From NCBI GenBank assembly GCA_029959085.1, contig JARWIR010000035.1, forward strand, positions 3,764,501-3,828,500: a stretch of DNA of 64,000 bases, given 5' to 3'. Both the position numbers and the translations under genes were made by a program. The stretch is from Nemophila menziesii (taxonomy: Eukaryota > Streptophyta > Magnoliopsida > Boraginales > Hydrophyllaceae). The notes below the pieces were generated by a model, which made no database searches, was not told the DNA's origin, and saw only the letters and a program-made list of their open reading frames with translations. Below are positions 1 through 12,060 of the stretch, piece by piece. Numbering within the stretch: the first letter of the stretch is position 1; each line of letters begins with the position of its first letter.

Positions 1-200
1 TCTCATAACCACCACCGCCTCATGCATCCACCACCACACCACAACAACCACCACCACCAAAACCTCATGCATCTATGATCACCATAACCACATGAATCCA
101 CCACCACCATTACTACTACAACCTCATAAATTTAACACCACCACCACAACCTTATGCATCCACCTCCACCGCAACCAAAATTTAAATCTTGAGGAATGGT
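1..200. repeat. CCA/CAC-rich low-complexity tract
   Basis: Imperfect CCACCA and CCTCATGCATC words recur through the first 200 bases. An open frame from 92 to 283 on the plus strand would read a Pro/Thr/His-rich stretch and then a less repetitive end (EEWSAQINRG...). This could be the last exon of a host gene lying to the left, but no domain is recognisable and the frame is short, so only the low-complexity repeat is supported. Confidence 0.5.
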
Positions 201-283
201 CAGCCCAGATCAATCGTGGTTCTAATAGTTTCTTTTTTCAAATCCATGGTGTTGCTCATCAAAATGATATTGGTCAAAACTGA

Positions 284-1521
284 GACCAAATTTATGATTG
301 TTATCAAATGTGAATGTTCTTTAGTTCTTCATTATTGCTCAACAATTTAAATAAGGATTTTTTTTAATTTATTGTAATTTTTCTTTCACTCGTTGTAAAT
401 TTTTATTGTTTTTTTACAAAAATAGTATATTAATTAGTGTAATTTTCCTTAAAATTATGTTTTTTAATTTTTTTTTGATTTTGGATAAATAAATAATCAG
501 TGAAAATATACGCGAAATGACTTTTTAACACCGTCAACTTTTTTTTAGTATACTCAAAGATATTTAGAGAATAATCAGAGATTTTAGAGTGGTTAGATTT
601 TTTTGGTACTGACTCAAGAGACTTTTACATGACTCATAAACTTGTTGATTTGACTAATAGATTTGTTGAGTCAACTCAAAGATTTGTTAAAGCCTGACTC
701 AGATACTTTCTTGAGTCAACACATAGATTAGTGTGCCACTCGTTTTTTGTATTTATGTTAATTTTATTTTATTTTAGGATATTTTGGTATTTTGACACAT
801 GTAAGTTTGTTTGAGGCATCTAGTAGGAACAAAATTTCCAATCCCACCTTATAGGTCAAACAACTCTCGAGGACCTCTTGGATCAAAATCCCTATTTATT
901 ATCAACAATTTAATTTTTTGGGCTATAAAAACATAATCAATTATCTACCCAAATATTTTAATGATCAACACAAAATTGTGCATCGACAATTACAAAATGC
1001 ATTCACTATCATTATTCACCTAAAATTATAAATGATATATAATAAAAAAATGTCATCAATTAATAGATTAGGATAAATAATCAATTTTTTTGAAATATAT
1101 AGTAAAAAGATACAATTTTTAACATAACTTTGTGATCAATAAAGAAAATAATACAGTAAACTTCTTAATTTTGAAAAATAAATTACATTATACTTCATAA
1201 TCTATCATTGACTTAAATTCTAACCAATCACAAGATTCAACACTTCTAATTATTTTAATATGTCTATATTCTTCACACATGGTTTTACCTCATGGGATGT
1301 ATGTTTTATATTTTTAACTACCAATAATTCAAATAACGTATGTATATATATATATTAATAAAAATATAATTGTTATCATATATGGTATTTAGAATATGAT
1401 TTTAATTGATATGGATTACCATATACTCAATTTTTTGTTGTAATAATCCCAAGTAGTTTTCTAACGAATTGGAAGAAGCATGTGGTCCAATCTATAACCA
1501 TGAAATGAAATAACTAAATAG
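284..1521. other. AT-rich intergenic stretch, no gene seen
   Basis: Poly-T and poly-A runs and short frames only. The single structured signal is the TGASTCA cluster annotated separately. Confidence 0.6.
610..718. promoter_or_regulatory. Cluster of five TGA(C/G)TCA sites
   Basis: TGACTCA occurs at 610, 630 and 695, and TGAGTCA at 667 and 712, five copies in 109 bases. This palindromic 7-mer is the GCN4-type bZIP site. Part of the cluster looks like a degenerate repeat (AGATTTGTT recurs beside it), so it may be repeat decay rather than a control region. No gene start is visible close by. Confidence 0.3.
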
Positions 1522-1823
1522 GCTTAGTTAAACTGTAAGAACTATTTAGTTCAAGTAGTGAAATTTGTGTTTCTCTACAAATAAAAAAGTTTAGTAAACT
1601 ATTAACATAATAAATAGTTGATTATTAGTCTAATCAAATGAAGATTCCGATTACTTTATAGAAAATTAATATTATTGGTACTATGTTAATGTCATAAACC
1701 ACACGTGGTAAAAAAATTATAAACAAAAAATCATTTGGTTGATGTTCATGTTGATATATGACACGATGTAGTTATCCTTTTAGTTGTGCTTTTGTCATCT
1801 TATGTTTCACATTCACTTGGGTG

Positions 1824-2113
1824 TCAAATTTCTTTATTAGAGAAGCATTTAGACAAGACCCTTATCATTCTTGGGAGTTTACTCCTACTCTTTTTTTTAC
1901 GACCATCATTTGAACCATCCCTACTTATGGTTAACCACTTTTGACACGGGTATGAGTGCTTCACCATTCTCAGTCGGCCTTCATTTTTCATACTCTTCAA
2001 TTGTTTACCAATCAAATCTGAATGATTTGTTGGTAGTTCGTATGTCTTGCTAATTATTTTCTTTTACATTGCTGGTTTGCTCGAGCCCTTGCGCTTGTTC
2101 AACTCATCAATAG
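1824..2113 (-). pseudogene. HMGA/linker-histone (GH1 domain) pseudo-exon, copy 1
   Basis: Read on the minus strand from 2113, directly after an AG that could be a splice acceptor, the frame gives IDELNKRKGSSK, an in-frame TAA, then YELPTNHSDL, GKQLKSMKNEGRL and MVKHSY. This is the pattern of the winged-helix GH1 domain of plant HMGA and H1 proteins: small helix, LP.NH..L, LK.mK..G.L.mVKhSY. These bind AT-rich linker DNA in the nucleus. An intron inside the domain is usual for plant HMGA/H1 genes, which fits the putative acceptor. The usual L/P-rich continuation after HSY is lost. No first exon with the P-Y-EM-I start of the domain was found. With the internal stop it is called a pseudogene. 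Family call from residue pattern only. Confidence 0.55.
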
Positions 2114-2208
2114 CTTAAAATATCATATATACAAAAAAATTGAAAAACTGACATAATTATAATTTGTGCTTCATCAAATACAGTATAAAAAGGTAAAAGT
2201 ATCTCAAT

Positions 2209-2418
2209 TTAGATTCTCGCAAAGTTGTGATAATCTAAAACTTGTATAGACACTTCCCAAGTAATGTTTGACTTTTCAATGACATTAAAAGAAAATAGTA
2301 TTTTATGGTCATAACATGGAGTAATTTGGGTGACCTTGTGTTTGAGGACTGTGATTTTGCCTAAGGGAAGCGGTGGCGTTGTATTAGAAGTGAAATATAT
2401 CCTGGGGTAATTAGACAA
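2209..2418 (-). other. Small open frame conserved in both block copies
   Basis: The minus-strand frame ends with FNVIEKSNITWEVSIQVLD and is matched in copy 2 (7824-8081) with mostly conservative changes, without stops in either. The open frame extends upstream to about 2500 without an ATG in the usual place. No family is recognised. It lies upstream of the GH1-like exon on the same strand but does not look like the missing first exon. Confidence 0.25.
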
Positions 2419-3416
2419 AACTCTATTTATGAAGGTGTGAGGTAGAGATTGGAGACTAACAAGAAGAAAAGCTTCTGAACTATTGAATGTAAAACGTGAG
2501 AGTTGGAAAATTAAGATTCATTTTATATTATGTTGAAATATTCTGGTTTTGGAGTAGGAAAATAATGAATTAATTGGTGTATATATAAAAAAATCTAAGG
2601 ACTTTGATTTTTTTATTATTTTGTTATAATGTTATTTATTGTTATGTTCATAGAAGAGTTATCTTAACTATTAATGATTAATTTTCAAATGGAATATGTA
2701 CAGATATATATTAACGGTTGAATTTCAACGTTAATGGAAATATTTAAGAAATTATTAATAATGACATTTACACTTATATAATATTTTACAAACCAAAAAA
2801 AAAGATATATTTTTACAGATATTTGACCGTTAAAATATTCATATGTATAACAACTGATATTATTTAAACTTTTGCAATATTTATTCCCTTTGAGATAACT
2901 TAAATTTGAAGAGATTTAAATATTTGATGAGATCGTTTAAATCTTAAAAATATAAATGAATGATAACATAATTTACTAGATGTGATGATTTAAGAATCAC
3001 TGGTAACATGAAAAAGTTGCTAATACAATACTTTTGAAATTTTGTAAATGTTAAGTAGTAAATATAATTGAGAATTAAATTATTCTTACAAATATAGGTA
3101 CATTATAAATTGAGTTACATTACTGAGTATAGGTATCTTAATTAGGTTAATTATTATTTTGAATTATATATATCAGATAGAAAAATGATTTTGACACAAT
3201 ATTTACTTATGCATGCAATAGATATTGATATATGAAAAAGAATTGAGATTTTTCGCTTAAAAAAATCTTTAAATAAAATTGGCTAACAATTAACAATCAC
3301 TGAAAAGAAAAAAAGTAAGGTTTTTTTTTTAATTTTACTTATTTTAAGTGAAATTTTCACAATTAAACACAATTTCTCTTTATAAGATGTAATGTTCTAA
3401 AATACTGATTTATTAA

Positions 3417-6249
3417 AAAAGGATATATCATTGTGGTGGATGCATTTATATTTTCAGCTTTATATTAAGCAATTTAAATTATCGTATATGAATAATACGT
3501 TGATCAATTAAATATCATACTTTTTGTTACTCTTATTAATTTTCTTAGTGTGTACAACATTCATTGTATTCTACTTACATCAAGAGGAGACTATACACAA
3601 CACACTACTTTTTCCTTAGAATAGGTTTTTATCTAACTTGTTTTTCTTGGCGAGGTGTTTAATGAGGTGGGTTGATAAGCATATTAAAAAATTTGTACTA
3701 TCATTAGTTTACTAAGATTTTTTTGATTTGAATTTTCTTAGAATGGTTTTAATGAAATAATATTCTCAATCAATGAATATCCAAGTAAGAGTGTCATAAA
3801 ATATTATATGTAGATATATAGTTTTGGTCTATATATTTGATGCCCAAATATCAAGTCCATGAAGACAAAAAGCCTACAGGGTTTACAAATATATTCCTAT
3901 AAATAGAGTTACTATATAATATCGTTGTTATAGTATTAACATAGTAAAATCACTCCTATCTATATAATGTTTTATTTTTACTCATTACATATTCATCTTT
4001 ATTGTCTCTTATTATCAATTTTTCTCTCTTCGTCTATTTCGATAAACATATATTATTGGACATATATAGTATAAGGAAAGACTATATTTCTTGTTGTTGA
4101 AAATAGTACTATTATATTTATAATTAACCTTGAAGGTTTAGGAGAAACTTTTACATGACATAGGTAGAAAAGAAAAAAGAAATTAGCCAACTTTTTTTAT
4201 ATGTTTTTACACCAAGAAAAATACTTTAATTTTTCAAAAATGGTTTGTTAATGTTCTTTATTTTTTATATCACTCCATTTAAATAAACATAGATACAACA
4301 TAACCTAGACGTTCAATCCTTACAAGTTTTTTTAAATGGTGAAATATGTCTAATCTATAAGACCTAGATTCTCATTTAATGCATTTACCGTTCATCAATG
4401 CCAATTTTTTCAAATCAGACTTTCAAACCCTACTTACTATATTAAGACAATCACATGAAATGAATAATTCTTGTCATTTTCTAAGATATTTTATAATTAA
4501 ATTCAATTATAGAAACCCAACAAATTAATCTTACCATGTCTACTATCAAAATATTGATGATGCATTGAAACGAAATGACAATGATCTTCTTTGGACTTGT
4601 ATGTAAAATGTAAAAATTTAAAAGTTATTTATTTTTTAATATGTAACACATTCCAATAGAATAAATATTTATTTATACTAGTAATATATTTTTATAAGAA
4701 AATATGTAAACCCTGTAAATAATTTGAATCTGTTATTTATATTTAAATATGTATAAATTTTTATAATTACACAATATAAAATTATTTGAAAATAATGGTA
4801 TAAAATTATTTAAAAATAATGTGAATATAATACTAAATACTATTGATGTTTCTAGACTTATGTTAAGATGAAACTATTTAATTTATCAAGAGTATAAATT
4901 TTGTGTATCTAATTTAGTTAGCCATCCTAAGAATATAACAAATATTACAAATAATTTGAACTTTCCTAAAACTTAAACATTCATAAGTAATAAGAAAATT
5001 TTACAAATAATATATATTTAAATAAATTATAGTAAGCGAATAAAGTATTTATTTTTTGAATTTTAAAAAACCCACATTCACCATAAAAAAATAAAAATTG
5101 TACTAAACCATAAAAAAATCTCACAATTCATATAAATCTCTAAAATTATTTTTTTCCTAAAAGTCACCAATATTCTTAAATTTGGAAGAAACATTTTTAG
5201 GAACATATCCAATATCATCTCATTCTTGTAACTTGATATTTGTGATTTCAATATATATAGAATGGATTAAAGGAACATTAGAATCATGAACAAAGTTTTC
5301 ACGTCTGGAGATGGAGATTTGAAAACTTTTATGAAAAAATTAATTAAGTTGCTGAGTGGAAGCTTTTCAGACAAGATGAGAGATTAGGGTTAATACAAGG
5401 TTTTTTAGTCTGAAGTGGTATTGGACCAACTAAGATGGGTTTATGTTTTATAATTAGTTAATATTGGATTTGTGGAATAGAATATTATTATTTTAATATG
5501 ACTTGGTCTTAGTTGTAAACATACATGTTGTATCTAATTGTTTGATATAATAAAAATAAGCAATTTACTATAAAAAAAGCATGGGTTTATAAAAAATATT
5601 TCTAGATAAAATTATCGATTATCTATTCTCTTTTTTAATGTTTGGTGTAGAAAAAATTTATCATTAACCAGTTGAGATTAGCTTAGTCTTCCAATCTAGA
5701 GGCGTAGGTTCGGACGAGTCAATGACTCCAAGTCCAAAATGACAATCTTATGTAACAAAAAAACTTATCATTAAGGTGGTTTTATATTTTTTATCTGAAG
5801 AAAAATTTAACCAAACAAATGATTATAATTATTAAATAATTTATAACTTACTTACTTCATGCAAATGACATTACACAATGTAAGTGACATTGCTATATAT
5901 CAAAAATAGTTTAAATTATTGGAGAGGTAGAAAAACGGGTAGAGATGAAACAAAAATCTTAAAATTTCTATTTCACCACTTAATTAACACTCATACTGTA
6001 TTTTCTAGAAATTAATGAAAAAAATAAGTTATAAATAGAATATTGTTCTTAGTATTTCTCGTCAAATTACTTATTTTATGATTAAGTTAAAATGTTTCAA
6101 ACATTAGAGGTTTAATAACTAATGAACTTTCATTCATAACTGTAACTGAATATTGAGCCATCAATGCAGCAATCCTACAACTAAAGTGTATTCTCTTGTT
6201 TTATCTTACGAATGAGATAATGTAACAATATTACAACATGCTACATATT
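3417..6249. other. AT-rich stretch, no gene seen
   Basis: No coding frame of note, no terminal repeats and no RNA gene recognised. Around 5690-5725 a GGTTCGG word resembles a tRNA-derived B box, but a matching A box is not convincing. Confidence 0.55.
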
Positions 6250-6664
6250 AGGGGCGACGCATCTCGTCGGTAAATCCTGCATTTTCGTCGGTAAAAGCGA
6301 TTACCGACGACAACTCGTTAGTAAAATGTCGTCCCTAGAAATCCCTCGGTAAACAGTATTTACCGACGTAAAGTATTGATTTCGCCCCTAATGTTAGATG
6401 CACTAAGCGACAACATGCTTCATCGCTATATTATATACTTAACGACAACCACCTTCGTCGGTATTTTATTAATTAATCTTTTTTCCAGAATTATTGATTT
6501 ACTTTTTCTTTTTTTTCCGTATATTTACTTAGCGTCGAAACATAGCGACGGAACTATCGTCGCTAAGTATATAATATATCTTTTTTTTAAATTCCGTATT
6601 ATTGATTTATTGTTTCTTTTTTTTTTCGTATATAATATTAGCGACGACATACCTCGTCGCTAAT
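6250..6664. repeat. Palindromic GCGACG/TCGTCGG repeat field, CACTA-type subterminal region
   Basis: Words such as TCGTCGGTAAA, TTACCGACGA and TAGCGACGA recur in both orientations. Clear inverted pairs are TTAGCGACGA...TCGTCGCTAA near 6638-6664 and TTAGCGTCGAAA...ATCGTCGCTAAG near 6529-6566. Dense palindromic short repeats of this kind are typical of the subterminal regions of plant CACTA (En/Spm) transposons. No CACTA terminus is visible, so the end itself is lost or degraded. Confidence 0.5.
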
Positions 6665-6914
6665 TAATTGTTTTTTTAAAATTTTATTTATAATTATATT
6701 TTAGATTTTTTTTTTTGTTTTTAATTTGTTTGATTTAATTTTTATTTTTATTTTAAATATAATGCAGAGAAATTAATAAATAAATAAAAATCCATAAATT
6801 TATAGAAAATGCCATCATAAAATTAAAGTCGAGTCAAACATAGAAATATAAAATTCAACATAAACCAACAAAAAATCAAATCAACACCAACCAACACCAA
6901 TAAAACACAAACAC

Positions 6915-7128
6915 TCACGGATCATTCAACATCTCTTCTTCCTCTTCATCTTCTCTCTTCACTTGCGGGGGCCTCGGGGACGGTGATAGGAGGAAGACCT
7001 TGGGCTGCTCTCATACTATTCAACGCTTTGAGGAGCGTGTCCACCATGCTCGGGAGCTGACTCGGCTGACCCGAAGAAGCTGTGGGGGGTCGATGTGGTG
7101 GCCGGATCCGATATAGGGTCGAAGAAGC
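6915..7128 (-). pseudogene. C-terminal remnant of a CACTA-type element protein
   Basis: On the minus strand from 7128 the frame reads a Pro/Ser/Gln-rich linker (SSGQPSQLPSMVDTLL) then LNSMRAAQGLPPITVPEAPA and stops at 6946. One frame over, an acidic tail EDEEEEEMLNDP continues to a stop at 6915, so a single-base shift probably split the end. GC content is much higher than in the neighbours. Position 5' of the palindromic field, on the strand that would place the field as its 3' end, suggests the tail of a CACTA-encoded protein. This is inference; no catalytic domain is present. The fragment ends exactly where block copy 2 begins. Confidence 0.4.
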
Positions 7129-7469
7129 TTAGTAAAATTGTAAGAACCATTTAGTTCAAGTAGTAAAATTTGTATTTCTATAAAAATAAAAAAAATTAGT
7201 AAACTAGTAACATGATAAATAGTTGGTTATTAGTCTAATCAAGTGAAGATTTAGATTATTTTACAGAAAAATAATAATATTGGTAATTTGTTAATGGCAT
7301 AAACCACACGTGGTATAAAAATTATAAACAAAATTACATTTGGTTGATGTTCATGTTGATATATGACACCATGTAATTATCCTTTTGGTTGTGCTTTTGT
7401 CATCTTATGTTTCACATTCAATTGGCTTTCAAATTTCTTTATTGGAGAAGCATATAGACAAGACCTTTA

Positions 7470-7725
7470 TCATTCTTGTGAGTTTACTCCTAGTCCTATT
7501 TTTAAGACCATCATTTGGGCCATCCCCATATATGGTTAACAACTTTTGACACGAAAAAGCTCATACGAGTGCTTCACCATTCTCAGTTGGCCTTCATTTT
7601 TTATACTCTTCAGCTGTTTACCAAACAAATCTGAATGATTTGTTGGTAGTTTGTATGTCTAGCTAATTATTTGCTTTGATATTGCTTGTTTGCTCGAGCC
7701 TTTGCGCTTGTTCAGCTCGACAATC
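7470..7725 (-). pseudogene. HMGA/linker-histone (GH1 domain) pseudo-exon, copy 2
   Basis: The minus frame reads VELNKRKGSSKQAISKQIIS, an in-frame TAG, TYKLPTNHSDL, GKQLKSIKNEGQL and MVKHSYEL. It is closer to a working GH1 domain than copy 1 around KQAISK and SYEL, but it has its own stop and has lost the AG acceptor that copy 1 retains. Different lesions in the two copies imply they decayed separately after the block was duplicated. Identification rests on residue pattern. Confidence 0.5.
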
Positions 7726-7823
7726 ACATAAAATATCATATATACAAAAAACAATTGAATAAATGACATAATTGTAATTTGTGTATCATCAAATATAGAA
7801 TAAAAAGGTAAAAGTTTCTCAAT

Positions 7824-8081
7824 TTAGATTCTCGCAAAACAGTGATCATCTAGAACTAGTATAGACACTTCCCAAGTAATGTCTGACTTTTCAATGACAT
7901 TAAAAGAAAGTAGTAATTTAAGGTCATAACATGGAGTAATGTAGGTGACCCTGTATTTGAGGACTGTGATTTTGCATATGGGAAGCGGTGGCAATGGTTG
8001 TATTAGAAGTGAAATATATCCTGGGGTAATTAGACAAAACTCTATTTTTGAATGTGTGAGATAGAGATTGGAGATTAACAA
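7824..8081 (-). other. Small open frame conserved with 2209-2418
   Basis: Counterpart of the small frame of copy 1. The shared end reads FNVIEKSDITWEVSILVLDD. No known domain. Conservation may simply reflect shared ancestry of the block. Confidence 0.25.
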
Positions 8082-9044
8082 GAAGAAAAGCTTTTGAACT
8101 ACCGAATGTAAATCACGAGAGTTGGAAAATTAAGATTCATTTCAGATTATGTTGAAATGTTGAGGTTTTGGAGTAGGAAAATAATGAATGAATTGGTGTA
8201 TATCTAGAAAATATAAGGAATTTGATTTCTTATTAGTTTGTTGTAATGTTATTTATTGTTATGTTCATTAAACACTTATCTTAACTATTAATGATTAATT
8301 TTCAGAGGGAATACCTAACAAAAGTATATTAACGGTTGAATTTCAACGTTAATGGACATATTTAGGAAATTATTAATAATTACATTAACGCTTATATACT
8401 GTTTAAAAAACCAAAACAAAAGATATATTATTACACATATTTGACAGTTAAAATATTCATATGTATAACAATTGAAATTATTTAACAATTTTCTATATGT
8501 ATTACCTTTGAGATAATTGAAATTTGTAGAGATTTAAATATTTGAAGAGCTCATTTAAATCTTAAAAATATAAATGAATGATTACATAATTGACTACTTT
8601 TGATTACATGAAAAAGTTGCTAATACGCTACTTTTGAAATTTTGTAAATGTTAAGTAGTAAATATAATTGAGAATTAAATTATTCTTACTAATATATGTA
8701 CGTTATTAATTGAGTTAAATTACTAAGTATAGGTATCTTAATTAAGTTACTTATTATTTTGAATTATATATATCATATAGAAAAATGATTTTGACACAAT
8801 ATTTACTTATGCATGCAATAGATATTGATATATGAAAAAGAGTAGAGATTTTTAGCTTAATAAAAATTTTACACAAAATTGGCTAACAATTAACAATCAC
8901 GAAAAAGAAAAAAATAAGATTTATTTTTTTAATTTCACTTGTTTGAAGTAAAATATTCACAATTAAACACATATCTACATGAGGGAGTCTAACATAGAGA
9001 GTCTCTTTATAAGATATAATGTTCTAGATTACTGATTTATTAAA

Positions 9045-9340
9045 GGGTGAAGCCCTCGTACAGCTTTATATGTTTGCCCAAAGTGCAGAAACCGCCGTTC
9101 ATCTATTCTTTTTTTACACAAGACGTCATTTGGGAATTTTTTTGTCACCGTTAGCCCTTTTTTCCATTTTTTGTTAGTTGACCATTAGTCAATCCTATTT
9201 GGCAACACATCACTGCCACGTCACCGACACATAACGTAGGCGTTAGGGAATCAGAAATTACATGTCATATTTCTTTTAAAATTATTTTTTTAGATTTTTT
9301 TTAAACCTTCATCTTCTTTTTCTTAGACTACACCACAAAC
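9045..9340 (+). mobile_element. MULE-like terminal region
   Basis: Begins GGGTGAAGCCCTCG exactly where block copy 2 ends. About 100 bases in, ACCGTTAGCCC, a T-rich stretch and GTTAGTTGAC.ATTAGTCAA match the 5' region of the MULE remnants at 21574-21625 and 37057-37105. It probably is the end of a related MULE. No opposite terminus was found before 10741. Confidence 0.4.
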
Positions 9341-9655
9341 AATCTAAGAACCCAAATTAAAATTCAATAAAAATTCACTCCAACTTGCCCTCACACCAAG
9401 CTGCTCTCTACACAAGGAAACTTCATCATCAACCGGCTTTGATACGACATCAAAAATCGAAGAACCCAAATGAAGGGAAAAAATTCTCAATACTCACCTT
9501 CCCACACCAAGCCGCTCTGAACAACTAAACCGCCACCATCATCAACCGAATTAGATACGCCATCAACAATCCAAGAACTCAAGTGAAGAGAAAAACAAAA
9601 AAAATTCTCCACACTCACCTTCCCGCACGAAGATGCTCCCTACACTAGAAAACCA
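9341..9655. repeat. Tandem repeat, about 114 bp x 2.8
   Basis: Units start at 9341, 9455 and 9568, each with AAT(C)NAAGAAC.CAA, a CACTC.AC.TGCCC/TTCCC block, CAAGC.GCTC and TCATCAACCG..T..GATACG.CATCAA. Units are diverged by eye about 20 percent; the third is truncated. It lies inside the MULE-like region. Confidence 0.65.
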
Positions 9656-9699
9656 CGGACGACGTTTCTCCAACATTTTCAATCGGGTTGGTTAAGGTA

Positions 9700-10590
9700 A
9701 AAACCAAAAGATATATAGGGGCTAGTGAATTGTATGCATAATATAGAGACCTGTATTGCTATTATCCCAAAAAATATATATAGATACTAATCGGGTAATG
9801 TACATAATATATTATGTAGCATAAAGTTTGCATAATACAGGGATCTATAGTGCAATTCAAGTCCAAAAAAATATAGGTGCTTATAGTGAATTGTGTTTGC
9901 TTAAAATATTGACCTATAGTGCAATTAAAACCAAAAATGTATATATGGACCTAAAGTGCAATTTTTTAATTGTTGATATGAAGGTGACAAATTTTTTTGA
10001 TGTTAATAGCCTATATGGTAAGAGAGTTTAAGCGTCCAGTTGATTAAGCACATCGTTAGCTTTAATAATTGCATTATAGGTTCCTGTATTATGCAAATAT
10101 TAGATACTATTTTTTTCTTTTCTTTTTTGTGTAGGACTTGGATTAATGGTGTTTTTAGACATTGTACACTCTTATGCAGCAGCTGATGGTGGGGTTATTA
10201 CTTTTTGATGGATCAAATGATTGTTATTTTTATACTGGTAAGTTTGTTTTTAGACATGGCTAGATTTTAGAATTGTTATTAATTGAAAAGACCTTTACTA
10301 ATTACAGGTAGAGTGTTCTGGCATGGCTAACATGGCAAATGAGATTCTAGAATTGTTTAGATAGAGATGGAACAACTACATTTGTAAACTTGAATATTTA
10401 ATTACTTGGTGTATGACAGATAATTATTATTTATAGTTGACAATGTAGACTTGAACTTTGTTGGTTTTTTATTGTTTGATTGATAAATTTGGTTTTTTTG
10501 TTGTTGTTTCAACAATATACAACTTTGTGTGCATAGTTTAGGGATATGTAATGCAATTTTTGCATAATTTAGGAATCTGTAGTGCAATTG
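9700..10590. repeat. Dispersed TATAGTGCAATT repeat field
   Basis: Variants of (C/T)TATAGTG(C)AATT recur at 9845, 9881, 9914 and 9951, with looser copies near 9725, 10537 and 10570, usually 25-40 bases after a GCATAAT or AAAATAT word. It resembles a degenerate array of roughly 40-70 bp units. No coding frame stands out. Confidence 0.5.
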
Positions 10591-11649
10591 TAAATTTTGG
10601 GATAACTTAAAAGAAAAACATTAATCAAATGGCTGCTTATTTCAATATATTTTTGTATTTAGACTCAAGTGATATGTTATGTTAATAAAGTGAAAATTCT
10701 AGAAATCATTATATTTGGGTCATTTGAACCACTCATACTTTTTTGTTATAAGAAATCGGTACCAAGTAACCACTAACTCAATTAATACTAGTATGATTCA
10801 AAACCCAACCAAACTCTCATAAGACTTGCCAAAACTCAAGTAATGCAAACAAGCTGATTTAAACAATTAGTAATTCATCATATCTCTGAATCGTATGTAT
10901 GTAATGCAAGAATAAATAAAGAATGCAAATTCAAAGAGGACAAAAAGATCTAAATTCAATAATAATCTACAACTTAAAGAACGCTTCTAGCAAAACGAAT
11001 TGCATACACAACAAGCTTTCTTAGTGACAAAAAATAAATAAACATCCCCGCCATTAAGGAAAGAAAGCAAAATAAATCTAAATCTTTATCATTTATCAAT
11101 CTATACAAAGATATCTCAACTACCCTCTTCTATATCTCTCTATATCATCTCTAATATAATTTCATTAAATTTTAATTTAGAAAGAGCAACCACTCTTTAA
11201 ATTCAAACACTAACTAAACTCCCTAGTTTTTCTTGCACCTTCCTCTTTCCGGACCACAAATTTCTTGTAACACCATCACATCTCCCTGCACAAGTATCTA
11301 AAGATAAGACAAACAAAAAATTGTAAAAAGATGGAATTTTTTCACCACCATATTTATAACTCAAAGGTTATTTACACAAAAAAATCAAGAGTTTGAACTA
11401 CAAAATTTGTATAGGTTGAATAAAATATTCTATCAGTTCAGCAAAAAAGTCTGAGAGTTTTTTCAATAACAGGGTAAATTAATAACAAGAAATTACAAAG
11501 TGTTTATTTAGGAACCTGATACATTTTTAGGAAATTACATAGGGTTGTGACGCATGCTATTGAATATACAATCTTGGTGTATATTTATTATATTTTCACT
11601 TCTCAACATACTATAAGTAAAATTGACAATTAATTAATACTTTTAACGA

Positions 11650-11849
11650 AGTGTCTTTAGATACAACAATACCTAATGTGTATATATATGTGTGTGTATT
11701 ATTTTGTATTACTTATATATTTTAAGAAACATAGACAACACGATATTGAGATGTTTTTGTGGGAGACCCCGTCTTTTTAAGGGTCGATAAGCGTGTAGTT
11801 GTAGTAAAGTCGTTGCTTGATTTAGATGAAATATGTTTTTCGAGCCTAC

Positions 11850-11907
<58 letters not shown>

Positions 11908-12060
11908 ATTTTTTTCATTGCTAATATATTTTAACAAATTGTACAACATGATATGGAGTTGGGTTTGTGGGAGTCAAGGGGAGCTTTTCAATCGTTCAAA
12001 AAGCGTGTAGTTGTAGTAAAGTTGTTGCTTGATCTAGATGAAATAGATTTTTCTAGTGTG
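11650..12060. repeat. Local duplication around a TA microsatellite
   Basis: The stretches 11680-11850 and 11890-12050 share TGTGTGTATT, TATTTTAA.AA, CGTGTAGTTGTAGTAAAGT and TTGCTTGAT.TAGATGAAAT in the same order. A CATA/TA run (about 11848-11899) separates them. Unit 2 has the same layout with a shorter run (about 35206-35256). Confidence 0.7.

Larger units (their letters stand above)
1522..3416. repeat. Direct repeat block, copy 1 of 2
   Basis: This block aligns along its length with 7127-9044 in the same orientation, with scattered substitutions and small indels (by eye roughly 10 percent). Homology starts at GCTTAGTTAAA/GCTTAGTAAAA and stops after CTGATTTATTAAA in both. It includes a GH1-like pseudo-exon, a conserved small minus-strand frame, and a near-palindrome around 2711-2736. 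Confidence 0.85.
7127..9044. repeat. Direct repeat block, copy 2 of 2
   Basis: Second copy of the block at 1522-3416. It differs by a short insertion near 8973-8999 that looks like a partial tandem repeat of GAGAGTCT. It is flanked left by the CACTA-like remnant and right by the MULE-like terminal region, so both boundaries coincide with transposon sequence. Confidence 0.85.

Noticed and set aside
5690..5730. Possible SINE or tRNA-like GGTTCGG B box
   Set aside because: No convincing A box at the right distance, no cloverleaf, no poly-A tail or target duplication.
6376..6663. Plus-strand frame across the palindromic field
   Set aside because: Low-complexity translation of poly-T and repeat words.
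11709..12010. Frames with IYIYIYIY on both strands, also 35067-35365
   Set aside because: Direct translation of the TA/CATA microsatellite; no gene.
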